This document shows positions 24,626 through 37,664 of a DNA stretch of 64,000 nt, piece by piece. The stretch comes from Branchiostoma floridae. Its lineage: Eukaryota; Chordata; Leptocardii; Amphioxiformes; Branchiostomatidae. The stretch spans positions 23,505,918 through 23,569,917 of the forward strand of contig NC_049982.1 of NCBI RefSeq assembly GCF_000003815.2, read 5' to 3'. The notes beneath the pieces were generated by a model, which made no database searches, was not told the origin of the DNA, and saw nothing but the letters and a program-made list of their open reading frames with translations. Numbering within the stretch: position 1 is the first letter of the stretch; each line of letters opens with the position of its first letter. The position numbers and the translations under genes are program-made.

Positions 24626-24654
<29 letters not shown>
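24626..24654. repeat. (CA)n microsatellite
   Basis: An uninterrupted CA dinucleotide run of about 29 bp. Confidence 0.95.
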
Positions 24655-24658
<4 letters not shown>

Positions 24659-26051
24659 ACAGTTACAGTACATAATATATAAGCCTCAAATCCCTCCATA
24701 CAATAGTAGGTCAGACAGTTTATTTAAATGGTGTGCGTAGATATTTATTACCCCTATGTACAGGATTATGGTGGTATTGTGACCCTGATTTCAGGGTCAT
24801 GTAATGATGTGATGTGACAACCTCAATAAGGCTTACAGCCCAGACCCAAAGACAACATTTTTTTAATATTCAAAAACTTTACAAATTGCACCTTTACATT
24901 TGCCAAACACTTAGTGCAATAAGTCATTGTGGGGTGATTGGAGGTCTTTGTCAGTTTTATGATTAGATTGAGTGTGTGCAATGGGTACATGTAATAAATA
25001 AGCATGAGCAATAAGTTGCTGTGAACTTTTATGTATGGTAGAGATCCTCAACATAGAGGTACTTGTAAAAATGTAGCCCTTCTCTTTCAATGTGCGAACG
25101 GTCTGAGACAGAAAGAAACAAATGCTGCAATGTGTACATTTAACTTTTATCTCCGCAGCTGTTACCTTTTTCAATACAAGTCCTAGTGTATGACTGTGTA
25201 GTACATGTATGTAACACCCCTGAGTCAGTCAGTGTACAATCGATCAAGTAGCCTTGACTGTCTGCATCCTTGAGAGGTGATGAGCATTACTCACTCCTGT
25301 ATGTGGGCTCAGCCTTGAGACAAGCCACCACACATGCATGCATTGTTGCTGATGTATGCCAACTGATTTTGCCAGGTCTTTCTACAATACCATATGATGT
25401 CTGCCTTTATGAACAACTGCCAATGGGGGCGTAAACAAATGAGAAAATGTCTCGTAATCCAGACAATCATATATTTTATCTGTTGTTCATTTCTGTACAC
25501 ATTTTCAGTTTTAGATTACCAGTTCTATTTCTGATAAAGTTAAGTCAGTGATATAAAATGGCAGAGGAATGCTTCATTATACACCATTCACATAAAGTAT
25601 AATGATGATTGTGTACATTGTATATTCTAGTACATGGGGACTTGCCAGTATTTCCTAAAGCTTGTTTTTTTTTTGATAGCACAAAGGTGTTGATGTATAA
25701 CATTAATTTTACAGCACCACAGAATTACGGAGTAGTTTAAATGTCTTTTAATTTTTTTTCCCAAAAACTATATAATCATAGAGCACATTGTCAGCAAGTA
25801 CAGCAGGGACATCTTCACGTCTAGATACTTAGTATATCAATACAGCACCATTAAGTAACACCAGAGTTAGAGGGTGTGCCAGGTGGTTTGATGTACATTG
25901 TAAGTTTAATAGATATCAAGGGTGTGACAAGTGGTTTATTCGGTGGTTATAGCAAAGGACCAGGCGTTATACCTCGCGGGGACCATATACACCTCGGGGC
26001 AGGTCATTAAACCTTAATTAAAACATGATCTTCCTCCTGTCATGTCTGCAG

Positions 26052-29000
26052 GTCCACAGATCAGATGGAAGACTTCATCCAGACAGCCACGCAGCAGGAG
26101 ACAGAGGCCAAGGACAAGCTGAGGAACTTCATCGAGGCCCTGACCAGCCGGACTGAGCGGGCGGAGAAGGAGGTGGAGTTCTACCGCAGCCAGTCTTCCC
26201 TGGTCAGTCTCAACTCTGCTGTCAGCTGTACCACATCTCTGTGTACCAAGTGCAAGAAGAGACAGGTACGTTTCCCTAGCATCTTTCTCGCTAAAAAAAT
26301 GTGTAAAACATTCAGGTACAGTTTATATGACACTTGGCTTGGAAAACTATTATGATGATTTTTTTAAGCCTTGAAAAGTTTGCAGTGGTATTAATGCAAA
26401 GTCATGATACCTTGAATATGTGTTTTGTCATTCAATACTTCAGAATTGTTCCAACCGTGAACTTCAAAAGTCGCGGAAACGTTTCCCTTCCTATATACAG
26501 CAAAATAGAACCACGGCAGAAATTTGAGTATAGCTTCCAAAGAGTTGCTTTTGTTATATCAGTAAGAATCTGTAGAATTTGCCAGCCTAAGATTCTTTCA
26601 TCAGATTTCTTTTTTGTCAATAAATGAATAATGAATTTAGCAGTTGAGATTTCGTGCAAATCAACATATCCATGTCATATTTTGTGTCCATCTACTACAA
26701 CTGCTTTTCTATATACTCTATATTGTCTTCATCTACATAACATCATGCCATTTAAACTAATAAGTGTAAAGCATTATATATCATAGCTTTGAGACTCTAG
26801 GAGTCTTGATAAGCATACACAACATTGCTTTTGAGATTTTAGTATCAATTTAGTAGCCTGGTATATATGTCTTAATGCCTGGTCCTGTTCTCAGGCACGA
26901 ATGTCAGCTCCTCTGGGCATGTTGCAACGCTCAGCCAGCGCCTGCAGCATCCAGCATCCCTCTGACATGGACACCAGCAGGAGACCCAGTGTCAGTCATC
27001 ATCAAAGGTACACACTCCAGCCAGCTTTCTCTTGTAGCATCTTGTATGAGAGCCTCCTGTTGGCTGTTACTAGTACTGCAACATACCATGTCAAAGTTAG
27101 ACCTTCTTATAGTTTATACCTGTGTTGAATGGGTGGTGCCCATCTCCATTCCCTTAGCCCTTGAGCCACCCAGATGTGCAAGCACAGAAAATGCTATAGC
27201 TGGGGCTAGTACATAGTTGCTAGCATTGAGCACGTTCAACTTTATTGGTAGTTTTATTCTTTTCGTATATACATTGTAGAGGATCAGCATTTTGTATGAC
27301 TTGGTTGAGGAATTGAACTACACATCCCATGCAAAAGAAGCATTCCTACCACTAGGCTATTGCTGGAGTTGCCAAAGATACCATCTGTTTCATGCAATCC
27401 TAACTTATTACATACACTTGACTTTATTTCCCCGTTCCATGTAGGTCCAGCAGTGTGGACCCAGTCCAGTTGAACGGTGGCCTGTCAGACCTGGTGAAAC
27501 AGGCCCGTGTTTTACACAGCAGCCAGGGGAAGGGCTCCCCCAACCAGCCCTCCACCTCCCCCAGGGGTTCCAACGACTCCGGCCTAGGGGACAGCGGCAA
27601 CGGCTCGTCACAGAGCGGCACGTACGCGACAGTCAGCCCACCTGCACCGCAGTATTATGACAACGACCTTCAACATCCCCAAGGTCACGGCATGGAGGTC
27701 CCTTACAACCGAGCCCTGTCGCCAGAGGAAATTGATGATTTGCAGGCTCAGGGTGTGATTTTCCCAGATAATACACCCCAGAACCAGAGAAGGTCACATA
27801 CATTAAACAATGGTTACTTGAGTAACAGCTATCCTATGTCATCACCATCCACAGGGCGGAGGGGAATGGCTAGTGAAAATGGTTACCACAGTAACAGGAA
27901 TGGTCTTCCCAATGCAACCCCTCCCACCCGCAGGAGGACAGCATCATATTCAAATGAGGAGAGATATCCAACCAATGACATGGCGTACCCAGTAACCACA
28001 CCCCCAACTGGGAGGAGACAGACTCCCCATTCAGGTTACCATAGCAACCTGACCACGCCCACTGCCACGCCCTTAAATGCTAGAAGAATGCAAAACAGTC
28101 CCAGTGGTTACCATGGCAATGGAATAAGTCCAAATGCCACCCCTAATATGGCACGAAGGAATCCCTATGGGAACGGTTACTATGGCAACAGTAGTGGGTT
28201 CCCTTCACCACAGTCCACGCCCAACCCTGTCAGAAGGCCGCAGTTCACAGATGAGGACAGCTACTTTGAAGACAGTTGTCAAGACGACAATAGTTTCCAT
28301 GACAACAGCGACAACTACGACCCCAATAGACAAGAGGTAAGAAACCATGTCAACAATCCACGGCAGAGAAATAACAGGAACCCTCCACAGCAGCAGCAAT
28401 ATCATCCAAGTGCAATGCCTTCACAAACCCCAGTGGGATACCCGCAGAACCGCAGCAAGAGACCTTCCATGGAGAGATTTGGTGGCAGCTTTGATGACGA
28501 GACCCTGACAGAAACGGGTTCCATTACCACGGTAACCACAGAATCAGCGTTTGATGATGACGATATGTTCATGAGCAGGAGAAGCAGTAGGAAGAGGAGC
28601 AGGAAGAGGCAGCAGGCTGAGCTGGTGAGGCGCAGACAGGATGCCTTGACTCTAGCCTTCAGCTACCTGGACACTAAGAGCCTGTGTGCCTGCTCCATGG
28701 TGTGTAGGGAGTGGACACTGATCAGTCGACAGCCTGCACTCTGGAGACAGGTTCACTTGGAGAGGGCCAGGGTTGGCTCCAAGGTTAGTATGAGGACTCC
28801 TATCAAAACTGAAATCCAAATATCTTAAACTTTGACTTCACAAACAGGATACTAGTATCTGGCAGACTTTGAGAGATTCTTGCTCAGGGCTAGATCAGTT
28901 GTACATGTTTCTCTTTTTGCTTAACAGTCTGCTTGTTGTCACTACAACTTACAAGTGCTTTTATCAACAAGGCAATTAGTCCTGTCCAAGTTTGCATATG

Positions 29001-32000
29001 CTTCAGTACTAGAATGCTGAATTGTGATAATTTTTATTGCTAAATCTTGTCTGTTTTTTTTCTGCAGTTCCTACAGACTATTGCTAGGTGGTGCACAGAG
29101 CTACAGGTGCTGACTCTACAGAACCTGAGACCCAGGAAGAGGAGGGATGGGGAAAACAAGAAAGAATACTTTCACAAAACTAGGTACTGAACTATGCCAA
29201 ATCAAATCAAATTTCCAACAAACTTGATTTAATATTCATCATCATCATCATTTGGGTTATTTGTTGGTTTAATATTAGATGTTTGCACTCGTCTTCTTCT
29301 CTTTTTTTTTTACAATTTCCCGGTCCCGGTCAAGCATATTTCCGTACTAACATTGTACATTGCTTACAGAGGGAGTTTAGAACCAGGTCTGGAACGGCTC
29401 CTCTCAGCCACCAAACAGAACTTACTCAGCCTCAGGATCAGCAACTGTGGCAACGTCCTCACAGACAGGTATGAATCCCAAGGTTTTAACACTTATGCAA
29501 ATACATTTGTACATTGTACATCTTTAAAGCTTATGGGTCCTGTTACACAAGCATTAAGAATTCTGCATATCAAAGTGGCCACCTGTTTGTAACAGGTGGT
29601 CACAGCTACTTGGGAACAGACTAGGACGTGTCATGGACTGACTCTAACATGCATGACTTGTGTAAGAAACCTAAAATGAGATTCTAAGACCTTCACAGAT
29701 AGACTTCTGCTGTGAAACAGAGCAGAATAAAGCATCATTGCTAGTTTTTAGCAACAGTGTCATCATTTGAAGTTCCTGCATCAAGATCTCACACTCACAG
29801 ATCACACTCACACAAAAATTTGTTCTACTGACCACTTAGACCAGATTTTATTTGTCCAAGTGAGTCAGTTTTTACTGTATACATGTAGCTGCACTCTAGT
29901 AATACTAGTCTATTAACCTACGAGTAGATCTTGGCTCCAGTTTGTCAGTCACTATGTCAATCAGTGGTTGTTTTTTTATTCTGTTACAATAGAGCGCTGT
30001 GGTTGGCCAGCTGCCATTGCCGGCTGGTGAGAGACGTGATGTACAAGAGTGAGTCAGACCCTGTAGGACAGGAGGTCATCTGGGCACTGGGCGCCGGCTG
30101 TAGGGAGATCACATCACTCAGTCTGGCTCCTATGTTCCCATGGTAAGTATTACTATTACTATTCATACTCTTTGTAAAGGAGTGTTGGCCACATAACTTG
30201 AAAAAGGCCACAATTTGATTCAATTTTTTGTTCTTAGATTGGAATATACTGGATTGGAGCTTTGAGATGATACAGTCTGGGGAAAAAGGCTGTACTTTAG
30301 TGCACACAGTTTCAGAAGTGTCAAGTGGAGGTTTCACCCCAGCCTTCTGCTTTTGTAATACCTTTTTGCTAAAATCGTACATAAAAGTTCTTAATAAGAA
30401 CCAACAAGTTAAATTTGCATGGTCCAATGTAGAGGTGCAATTTTACTATGTCGTTGCAAAGGTAGAGGTACCTATCTAATCTAGAAGTTGATTTACGTCA
30501 GAAATGACAGACTATGCCTATTTTATCTGCAGCAGTGATTCCTCCGCAAAAGAGTTCTGAGGATACTTAGTGAGACCAAACTATTGTTGAAAAATGATAG
30601 AATAGCCTAGGCTAATATATCACATCAAAAGTGTCAGTACTATCACACATCACAATTTCCACATGAAGACATGTTTGTCAGTGATAACCTTGCCTTACAG
30701 CCAGCAGCCTCAGAGATTTAACAACCGGTGCCTACAGATGATTGGTCAGTGCTGGCCCATGATGCAGCAGCTTACCGTGGGAGGAGTGGGGATCACTGAG
30801 AAGGGACTGTCCACCATTGGTCAGGCAAAACATTCATCTTAAAACATTAAGTTACTGTACTGAAACCACTTACAATGCCATATTGACTGTAAGCTTAAAA
30901 GTATTTAACATGCAAAGATTTAACATCAACAATATAATTCAAACTTTGGAGCATTGAGCAATGCAAAGCAGTTAGACAATAATGAAAAAATTGTCCGTTT
31001 TATAGATGCTATTTCTATACTTGTTCAACTTTAAAAAAATGTTTGCAATGGTTTTTGTGGTGAACATGTACAAAAATTACAATAATTCTTGCTTAAAGTA
31101 GTTAGAGATTAGAGATATACACTGTATGTAATCTACTTTCCAAAGATGCAAAGTAATGTACAGACTAGTATTCCATTCATTCAGGGAATGTCCACCCAGT
31201 ACACTGTATATGTATTGATGAGCCAAGGATGGAGATCTGTATATCAACTGTTTTTCTGTGTGGTCCTCTACAGCCAGTAACTGCCCCAGATTACAAGTCC
31301 TAGAGTTAGACCACATGCTGGAGATCACAGAGGCCTTTGCTGTGGAGATGTGTAGGAATGGTCTGAAGGGGCTTCGTGTGCTTGAGTTCAGCTTCACCCC
31401 CGTCACACCACAGGCACTGCTGCACTTCAACAGTAAGTCAGCATCAGCATCATCATGCCTACATGTATGGTTTACTGGACTTAGATCTATCTGTGGTAGA
31501 TGGCATTTACCTGAGTAAAGCCATCCAAACTGTGGCGTAAATGGACATATTTGTTGAGTTTTGAATTCTGGATGACCCCCGCTTCTCGGAAAGCCGCACA
31601 CAGGCACCAGTGGGTCCAGCTCACTGGACACAGGATGATCTCAGCAGGGGAACATCCCCAATCTATCCTGACTCAGTAGATTGTAAAGATGAGTCAACAG
31701 GAAGGAACTAGCGTCTTTTGTCTTATAAATAGATAACATCCATTGTCAGAGGCACAAAGCCATGCTTTGCAATTCGAACTTCATGATTTACTGGACTTAG
31801 ACATCTGTGGTAGCTGGCATTTACCTGAGTTGGCCATCCAAACTTTGTGTTTGAATCAAAGTCTGCACGTCGACAGTAAATTATCATCGTAGTGACCACA
31901 TAAACTCAGTGACTGACTGAAGTTGGACAGTGGGGCATGGTAGCATAGTTCCAATAGTTGTACAGTCAGCCATCTGAACTTTGAGTGTACGACGGTCTTA

Positions 32001-32967
32001 GAATAACCTTTTATGATGTATATCATTAAATAGGACAATCATGTAAACCACTCTTTTACAGAGTCCATCAATGTCCAGAATTGCCTGTCTGATGGGTAAA
32101 TCTATTAGGCATTGAGCTATCTTACCTTCTACAAAATAAACCAATCAACTGGATATGAGGTCTCTTAGATTAGGTTCTGGGTGTTGTCTGTAACATTAAC
32201 CATTGTTGATTTTGATTGACAGGTAGCTGTCCTAACCTGAGGGCCATCAACATCCACATCAGCATCTCAGACTACTTTGAAGACGTGGAGAATGAAGATG
32301 TACAGGAGCTGTATAAAGATGTTGTCATCAAGTTGAAGGTATCAACACGTTAGAAGTCTGTTCTTTAAATCACAAAGCGACCATTTTCCTTAATCATGAA
32401 AATCATTCTAGTCAAACTCCATCATAATATACTTGGTGCTATTCAATTTCCAAAAGTGTCAAAGAAATATTTATACAAAATTTTTCTTAATTTAGGTTTT
32501 GTTCAACATTCATGGTGAACATCATGTAAGCTAGCATACATGTATCAATGTTCATGTTTGGCATGCATTTACATATTGAATAAAACCGGCACCAGTACTT
32601 ACACATTGAAAGTAAAAAAAAAATATCGTCTGGTTTATGTTTTTAATGCCAATTGCTAAATATAAATAATAGTTTATGTTGCTTGGACTAGTTTCCTAGA
32701 TGTCCAGTTTTTCTATGCAGTACTATGTTAATAAAGTCGAGGACAATTAGCTTCTTGCATTTTATGTAGTTAGCTAATAGATTCTATATACATGTATATC
32801 CAAAGTCCAAAGTGTATCCCACTTACCTTATATGGTTACTATTGACAATGTATAAGAAACTTGAATGTTGAATATGATAATAAAATTTTGTTCATTTTTC
32901 TCCTTTCCAGCAACTGAAGAAGAGACCAGGGTTTGCTGGCCTACTGCATATCAAATCAGACTACTAG
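26052..32967 (+). CDS. FBXO41: F-box only protein 41-like, last ten coding exons (5' partial)
   Basis: Predicted SCF ubiquitin-ligase substrate adaptor. Exons: 26052-26265, 26895-27007, 27445-28783, 29068-29183, 29370-29468, 29993-30142, 30701-30819, 31274-31432, 32223-32338, 32911-32967. All junctions are GT-AG, the phases fit, and they give about 826 residues to a TAG. In order: a coiled coil (DKLRNFIEAL, TERAEKEVEF), a Ser/Pro-rich linker with tandem GYH.N...TP..RR repeats (27,815-28,235), the basic run RRSSRKRSRKRQQ, an F-box (ALTLAFSYLDTKSLCACSMVC, then W and RQPALWRQVHLERARV) and leucine-rich-like repeats. ARWCTELQVLTLQNL, DPVGQEVIWALGAGCREI, RCLQMIGQCWP, LQVLELDH and TPVTPQALLHFN correspond closely to vertebrate FBXO41. 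The first listed exon opens one base into a codon, so upstream exons exist. Vertebrate FBXO41 has an N-terminal zinc-finger-like segment that I could not find in this window. Confidence 0.92.
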
Positions 32968-33235
32968 TAACAAAAACTGAAAGACTTTGCTGAAGACTTC
33001 AAACATACATTGTATACACAAACCTACCTGCCTTCTATACTTGTCTCACTCGCAGATTTGTTTTATTAGAAGAAAAAATATGGAATTTGAGTTGACTACT
33101 ACAAACCTATGGAGAAGAGCATGGGCACTTAGGACTACAGACCTTGATTTGTGTTCTGTACATCTCATGTTTTGTGGGATATAAATATCTATGACCAATG
33201 CTACACAGGGTAAATATATGTTCACCAATAACTCT

Positions 33236-33241
33236 AATAAA
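33236..33241 (+). terminator. Poly(A) signal AATAAA for the FBXO41-like gene
   Basis: A canonical AATAAA lies 269 bp after the TAG stop, in an AT-rich stretch and followed by a T-run (CACTTTTTACTG). It is the first canonical signal after the stop on this strand. Confidence 0.6.
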
Positions 33242-33888
33242 GCACTTTTTACTGTAGTCTTCATGAATTCTGTTGTTGTATGTGGCCAGTATCAAAATAT
33301 TTAAGAATACTATTACACTTAACTAGTTTTCTTTTAAGGTATGAGTGACTACTGTCTTAAATGTTAACAGTGTATTCTATAAAAAGGATTATAAATTATT
33401 ATATCTTTTTAAGATATATCTAGTGACTGCAGGCAGTCAGCATGGATTTTGTACTTCAGCTTTTATTTTCTATGTCAGTGACTATTTTCAGCTTGACAAG
33501 GAAGAGAGATTTGGATCAAATGTTTTCTTGTCGCATTATTTAACAAGCAGTGAAAGTAATATGTACTTTGCAGTAACTAAGGCACAGTAAAGATACTTTT
33601 ATGAGTTGGTCTATTCTGTAACAAATATAGACTAAAAGTGGTCTGTTTATGCCATGGCCAAAACATTCCTTAACTTAAGATCCACATCTTAAAAAAGTGG
33701 AAACTTTAGTACATAACATGCTGTTTTTTTCATCAACAAAAATGGAAAATTGTAATGTGCTTATTATCTACAACTGTCATTAATTATGGTCTTGTCAGTG
33801 TTTAAATAGTTATCCAAAAATGTTTTAAACCAAATTTTAACAAGTCATGTTTTGGAAATGCATCATAGTCAAAAACAATTTTGATAAA

Positions 33889-33894
33889 TTTATT
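33889..33894 (-). terminator. Candidate poly(A) signal for the RING-UBL-TerD gene
   Basis: TTTATT on the plus strand is AATAAA on the minus strand, about 790 nt downstream of the stop of the gene ending at 34,683. The convergent FBXO41-like gene ends at about 33,260, so a 3' UTR ending here would leave the transcripts non-overlapping. Another minus-strand AATAAA lies at 33,462-33,467. Choice uncertain. Confidence 0.3.
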
Positions 33895-34682
33895 GTAACA
33901 GTTGTACACTGTATAGGAATGCAAGTCCAGTATAGAAGACAGTGTGATACCTATTGTTTGTTGAATGTATAAATTGCATATTATTAGTTCATTCAGATTG
34001 GATATGAATGGTGTACAGTTAATGTATGCGTCTACATATGGCTTATAAGAAAAACTCTGCATTGTCCAAATTTGAAAATACAGTGTAACATAACGGATAG
34101 TTCATGGCAGCAAAGTAAGAGAAGCAATTGTTACAAAATATAATACTTAATGACAGTGAAAAATTTAGTACTGTTAAAAGTAGTATTAAAACACTCTTCT
34201 CAGTACAAACAAATAGTATTACAATGTTAAGTGTGTACATGATATAGATAAATGACAAATACAACATGTAAGTCATGTCACAACCTTCAACTTTGGACAA
34301 TGAATTCTGTCAAAAATACAGGTACTTTGAAATAGAACTATGACATCAAATCTTGTTTGTATTGTTCTTGTTAAACTTTTATGTGTAGTGTGATACTTTG
34401 TTTATAAATGAAGACTGAACTTAACAAGACAAAACGTTGGTCTTTTAAAGTTAGACTTCATTTGTAATCATTCTGTCATTTACCAACACAGATGAACTTT
34501 CATGTTAGATACTTGCTACCAGCTAAGGTTAATCAACATTAATCAACAAAGACACGGGACCTGTTATACATATACATTGATATAAATGTAGGAAATTTCT
34601 TAATCATTTTGGTCCAAAACTGTCCAATAGTTTTACTGTTTTCCTGATTGTGACAGCAATTACTGCAACAGCAGTATGTATT

Positions 34683-37296
34683 CTAAACACCCTGTTGAAT
34701 CAGCTTGCGAATGGTAGCTTTTAGGGAATCATAGTTCATTGCATTTCCTTGCGACAAGGTTCCCAAACTGTCAATTTTCCACACCCCAGTTTTGCGTGAG
34801 ACAGAGCACATGACAATGGCCTGAGAATGGGCAGCATGGTTCATTTGATCGCTACACAGTTGCTTATTCTTGTTGGAAGCTTCAAAGAACCTAAGACTTG
34901 GATTGGGATACTTGGAAATGTTTGGGGAGCTCCAAGCACTGAGGGTGAAGAACATGTGAGTGATATTTGAGGGTATTTCTTTGAGCTTAACATTAATAGT
35001 GTGATGGCCTTTCCTGTTATAGTCATCCATAACATCTCCTGAATGGCGGATGACACCACCATGGTAGAATGTATGACCATAATCAATGACAGCGATAAAG
35101 GATGTACCACTGAACAGCAAGCAAGAGGCATCCAAATAGTCACGCCCTTTATAAGGATACCCCCAGAACAGATCAAAGATGACGTGGTTGAAGTGCTCTG
35201 GGATGGCATACAGCATGATGATGAGGTGTACAGTGCTGTGGGGCTGTACTCCATAGTCCCCCATTGTGGCCAGTTGTCCACTGTTGGCGTATGTCTGTAC
35301 AAATTGCAAATATAGACACATAAAATGTATGCCCGTACAAAGTGTAATTCCATCATTCATTTGCAACTTCATAATACAAAAATTTAAGCGAAAGAAAATC
35401 TCTTGGGCATCAATATACAGGTATGACACTTTTAGTAAAAATTACAGTAACTGTAGTGTCAATTTTATTGTTACATCATGTATATAGAACTATACCTTAT
35501 TTCTTGTGGATATTGTTCAGCTGTAGTTCTTTGTAAAATGGTTACATGCATATCTTTCTGTAATGGCTAATGCAAAAATTGCATGCTATATTAAGAGAAA
35601 AAGTACATGGAACAGTGCATCTATTACTGAAAGTGAGAAAAAAACAGCTTGAGATTAATTAAAACCTTAAGAAGACAGAAGGGCAGCAAAAGATATTTGA
35701 CAAAGTTTCACATGCAGCCTTGTTTGTGTTACCTTCAACTCCACTTCATTGTAAATGAGCCGTTGTTTCTCCACATTATGGTGAAGCTGCTTCTGGATTT
35801 GCAGTTTTATCTGATGAATTGTTGTGGAAGGGTTGTAGGACAGACTGATGCTCTCTCCATTCATCATCACCACAGAGATCACCTTCGCCCCTCCCGATGC
35901 TCCCAATGCCGCCTGTAGGATAAAACATGAAGTCAAGGTGAGAAAGCTTTGTACTCTCCATACAGAATTATTATGATGCTTTAATATGCCATCATTCCAG
36001 TTGGTTTCCAGAAGAAAATGTATCTTTTCAAGTGAAAATCAATGTTGCTTTTGAAGTGAAAAGTCGTCAATGATTTTCACAGAGACAGTAACACTAACAA
36101 AGACAGTAACACCTTTGAATATGCAGGAATGCCACAGCACTGGCTACCTTTACAATTTGGGGCACGAAATGCTGCCTGCCAAAACGGCTATTGTGTCACT
36201 GCCTTCTCCGCAATCCAATTTGATTCAATATGTTATAATACAAGACCCATCCTACATGAATACAAACATTTGAACATGCAAATATTACATAGAAATCCTT
36301 CCATTCTCATTGGTCAAACTGAAGTTTGGCATTTTCTCATTGGTCAAACTACTAATTGTGATGGACAGTCAGAATCAGTCTCTTGTATTAACTCTATATC
36401 CTTTCGTTTTAGCAAAAGCAAACAGTGTAAACAAATCCTACGGATACAATGTACTATATAACAAGTTTTTTTAAATGTCCTGTATCCCCGGGAGATGGAT
36501 GCCAAATGCATATGGAAAGGTTAGATAAGAATTCCTCTCTTGCTTACAGTAGTGTAGTCCACAGTAGAGGTACTGGTGTACTCTGCAAACAGCCGGTTTA
36601 CTGTTGCCTGGAATTCTTTCAGCCTCACACAGTTACCAGGCACTTCTGCTTGGCAGGTTGGGTGTGGGCACTTCTTCTGTTGCTCAACTACTTTGATCAG
36701 ACACTGAAAATTGCAGGAACAGTACATGATTAAATATTGATACCACAAGCCTTCAGTGAAGATCAAGAACGCCAGAGGAAGGCCAAGAATATAAATTAGG
36801 CCACACTGTCTTAATTTTATGGATGACATGCACGCATTGATACATTTGTACATAAAATTCTATTATATGGCTTAACATTACATGTTTATAATTTTAACAA
36901 TAGAAAACAGCATGAAACCATCAACATAACTTTACTATTGGACAAGGACTTAACTTAGATTCACCTTTATCCATCGGCAACCTTTATCCGTTGTATTGAA
37001 AAGCAGCATATTTAGGGACATCAAGACGATGGAGGGTGGTTTTAGACTGAAATATTTTCAAATATTCTAGTTTGATACCAACGTTCGTAGATTTGATACC
37101 CTGTTTTTCAATACAACGGATATAGGTTACTAGTATCCTGCAGATAAAGGTGAACTGCCGTTACATGTCAAATGTAAAAGCAATGTTACATGCTTACCCT
37201 GAAGCAGTGAAGTGGAGGATGATAGCATGAGTCCAGTATTGTAACTGATGGGAACTCCTTTGACAGCTTCTCTACCTTACACCCAAGACACTTCAT
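34683..37296 (-). CDS. RING finger - ubiquitin-like - TerD domain protein (348 aa)
   Basis: Four exons in phase 0, transcribed right to left: 37296-37198, 36703-36548, 35912-35733, 35294-34683; every intron is GT-AG. Residues 3-50 form a RING-type zinc finger (C3-x2-C6, C24-x-H26, C31-x2-C34, C45-x4-C50), which suggests E3 ubiquitin-ligase activity. Residues about 96-170 form a ubiquitin-like fold (TIHQIKLQIQKQL, VEKQRLIYNEVELK, MGDYGVQPHSTVHLIIML). It lacks a terminal diglycine, so it is an integral domain and not a processed tag. Residues about 180-348 match the TerD stress-protein family (YLDASCLLF, IRHSGDV, TINVKLKEIPSNITHMFF, AIVMCSVSRKTGVWKID). The Asp-rich and SGD segments correspond to the TerD calcium-binding region. 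The ATG is the first in frame; an in-frame TAG lies 27 nt upstream if unspliced. A 5' UTR exon probably lies at 39,123-39,308. The gene is convergent with FBXO41 and divergent from RNF213. Confidence 0.85.
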
Positions 37297-37664
37297 GTTT
37301 CTTAACTTTACACAGTTGCTCTAAAATGACCAGAAATCTGAAGGAAAATGAAACAAAAATGAAAGTGAAAGTCCATCCATTGTCAGGGTTGACTACATAG
37401 CACAAAGCACTAAGAATTGGGATGAATAACTTGCCGAAAGAGCTTGTCAGCCAGCCAGAGAAATAGCTGCCTGTGAAGTATAATCTCCAAGCAGATGATG
37501 GGATGAAAAATCATAACGTTTCACTGATCGAATGTGCTGTAGAATGCATGGATGTACAAAAACATTTCAATTTTCCACCCAAACATCTGCTTGAAGAATA
37601 TTAGCCATCGGCCAAACATGATACCTTGATACTAGCAAATAAACTTTCATGATAAAATAACGTA

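Noticed and set aside
29984-30427. 147-codon minus-strand open frame
   Set aside because: It is antisense to the FBXO41-like exon at 29,993-30,142, which matches the family on the plus strand.
31077-31631. 184-codon minus-strand open frame
   Set aside because: It lies antisense to the FBXO41-like exon at 31,274-31,432 and extends into introns. It shows no domain character, whereas the plus strand has a conserved exon with correct splice sites.
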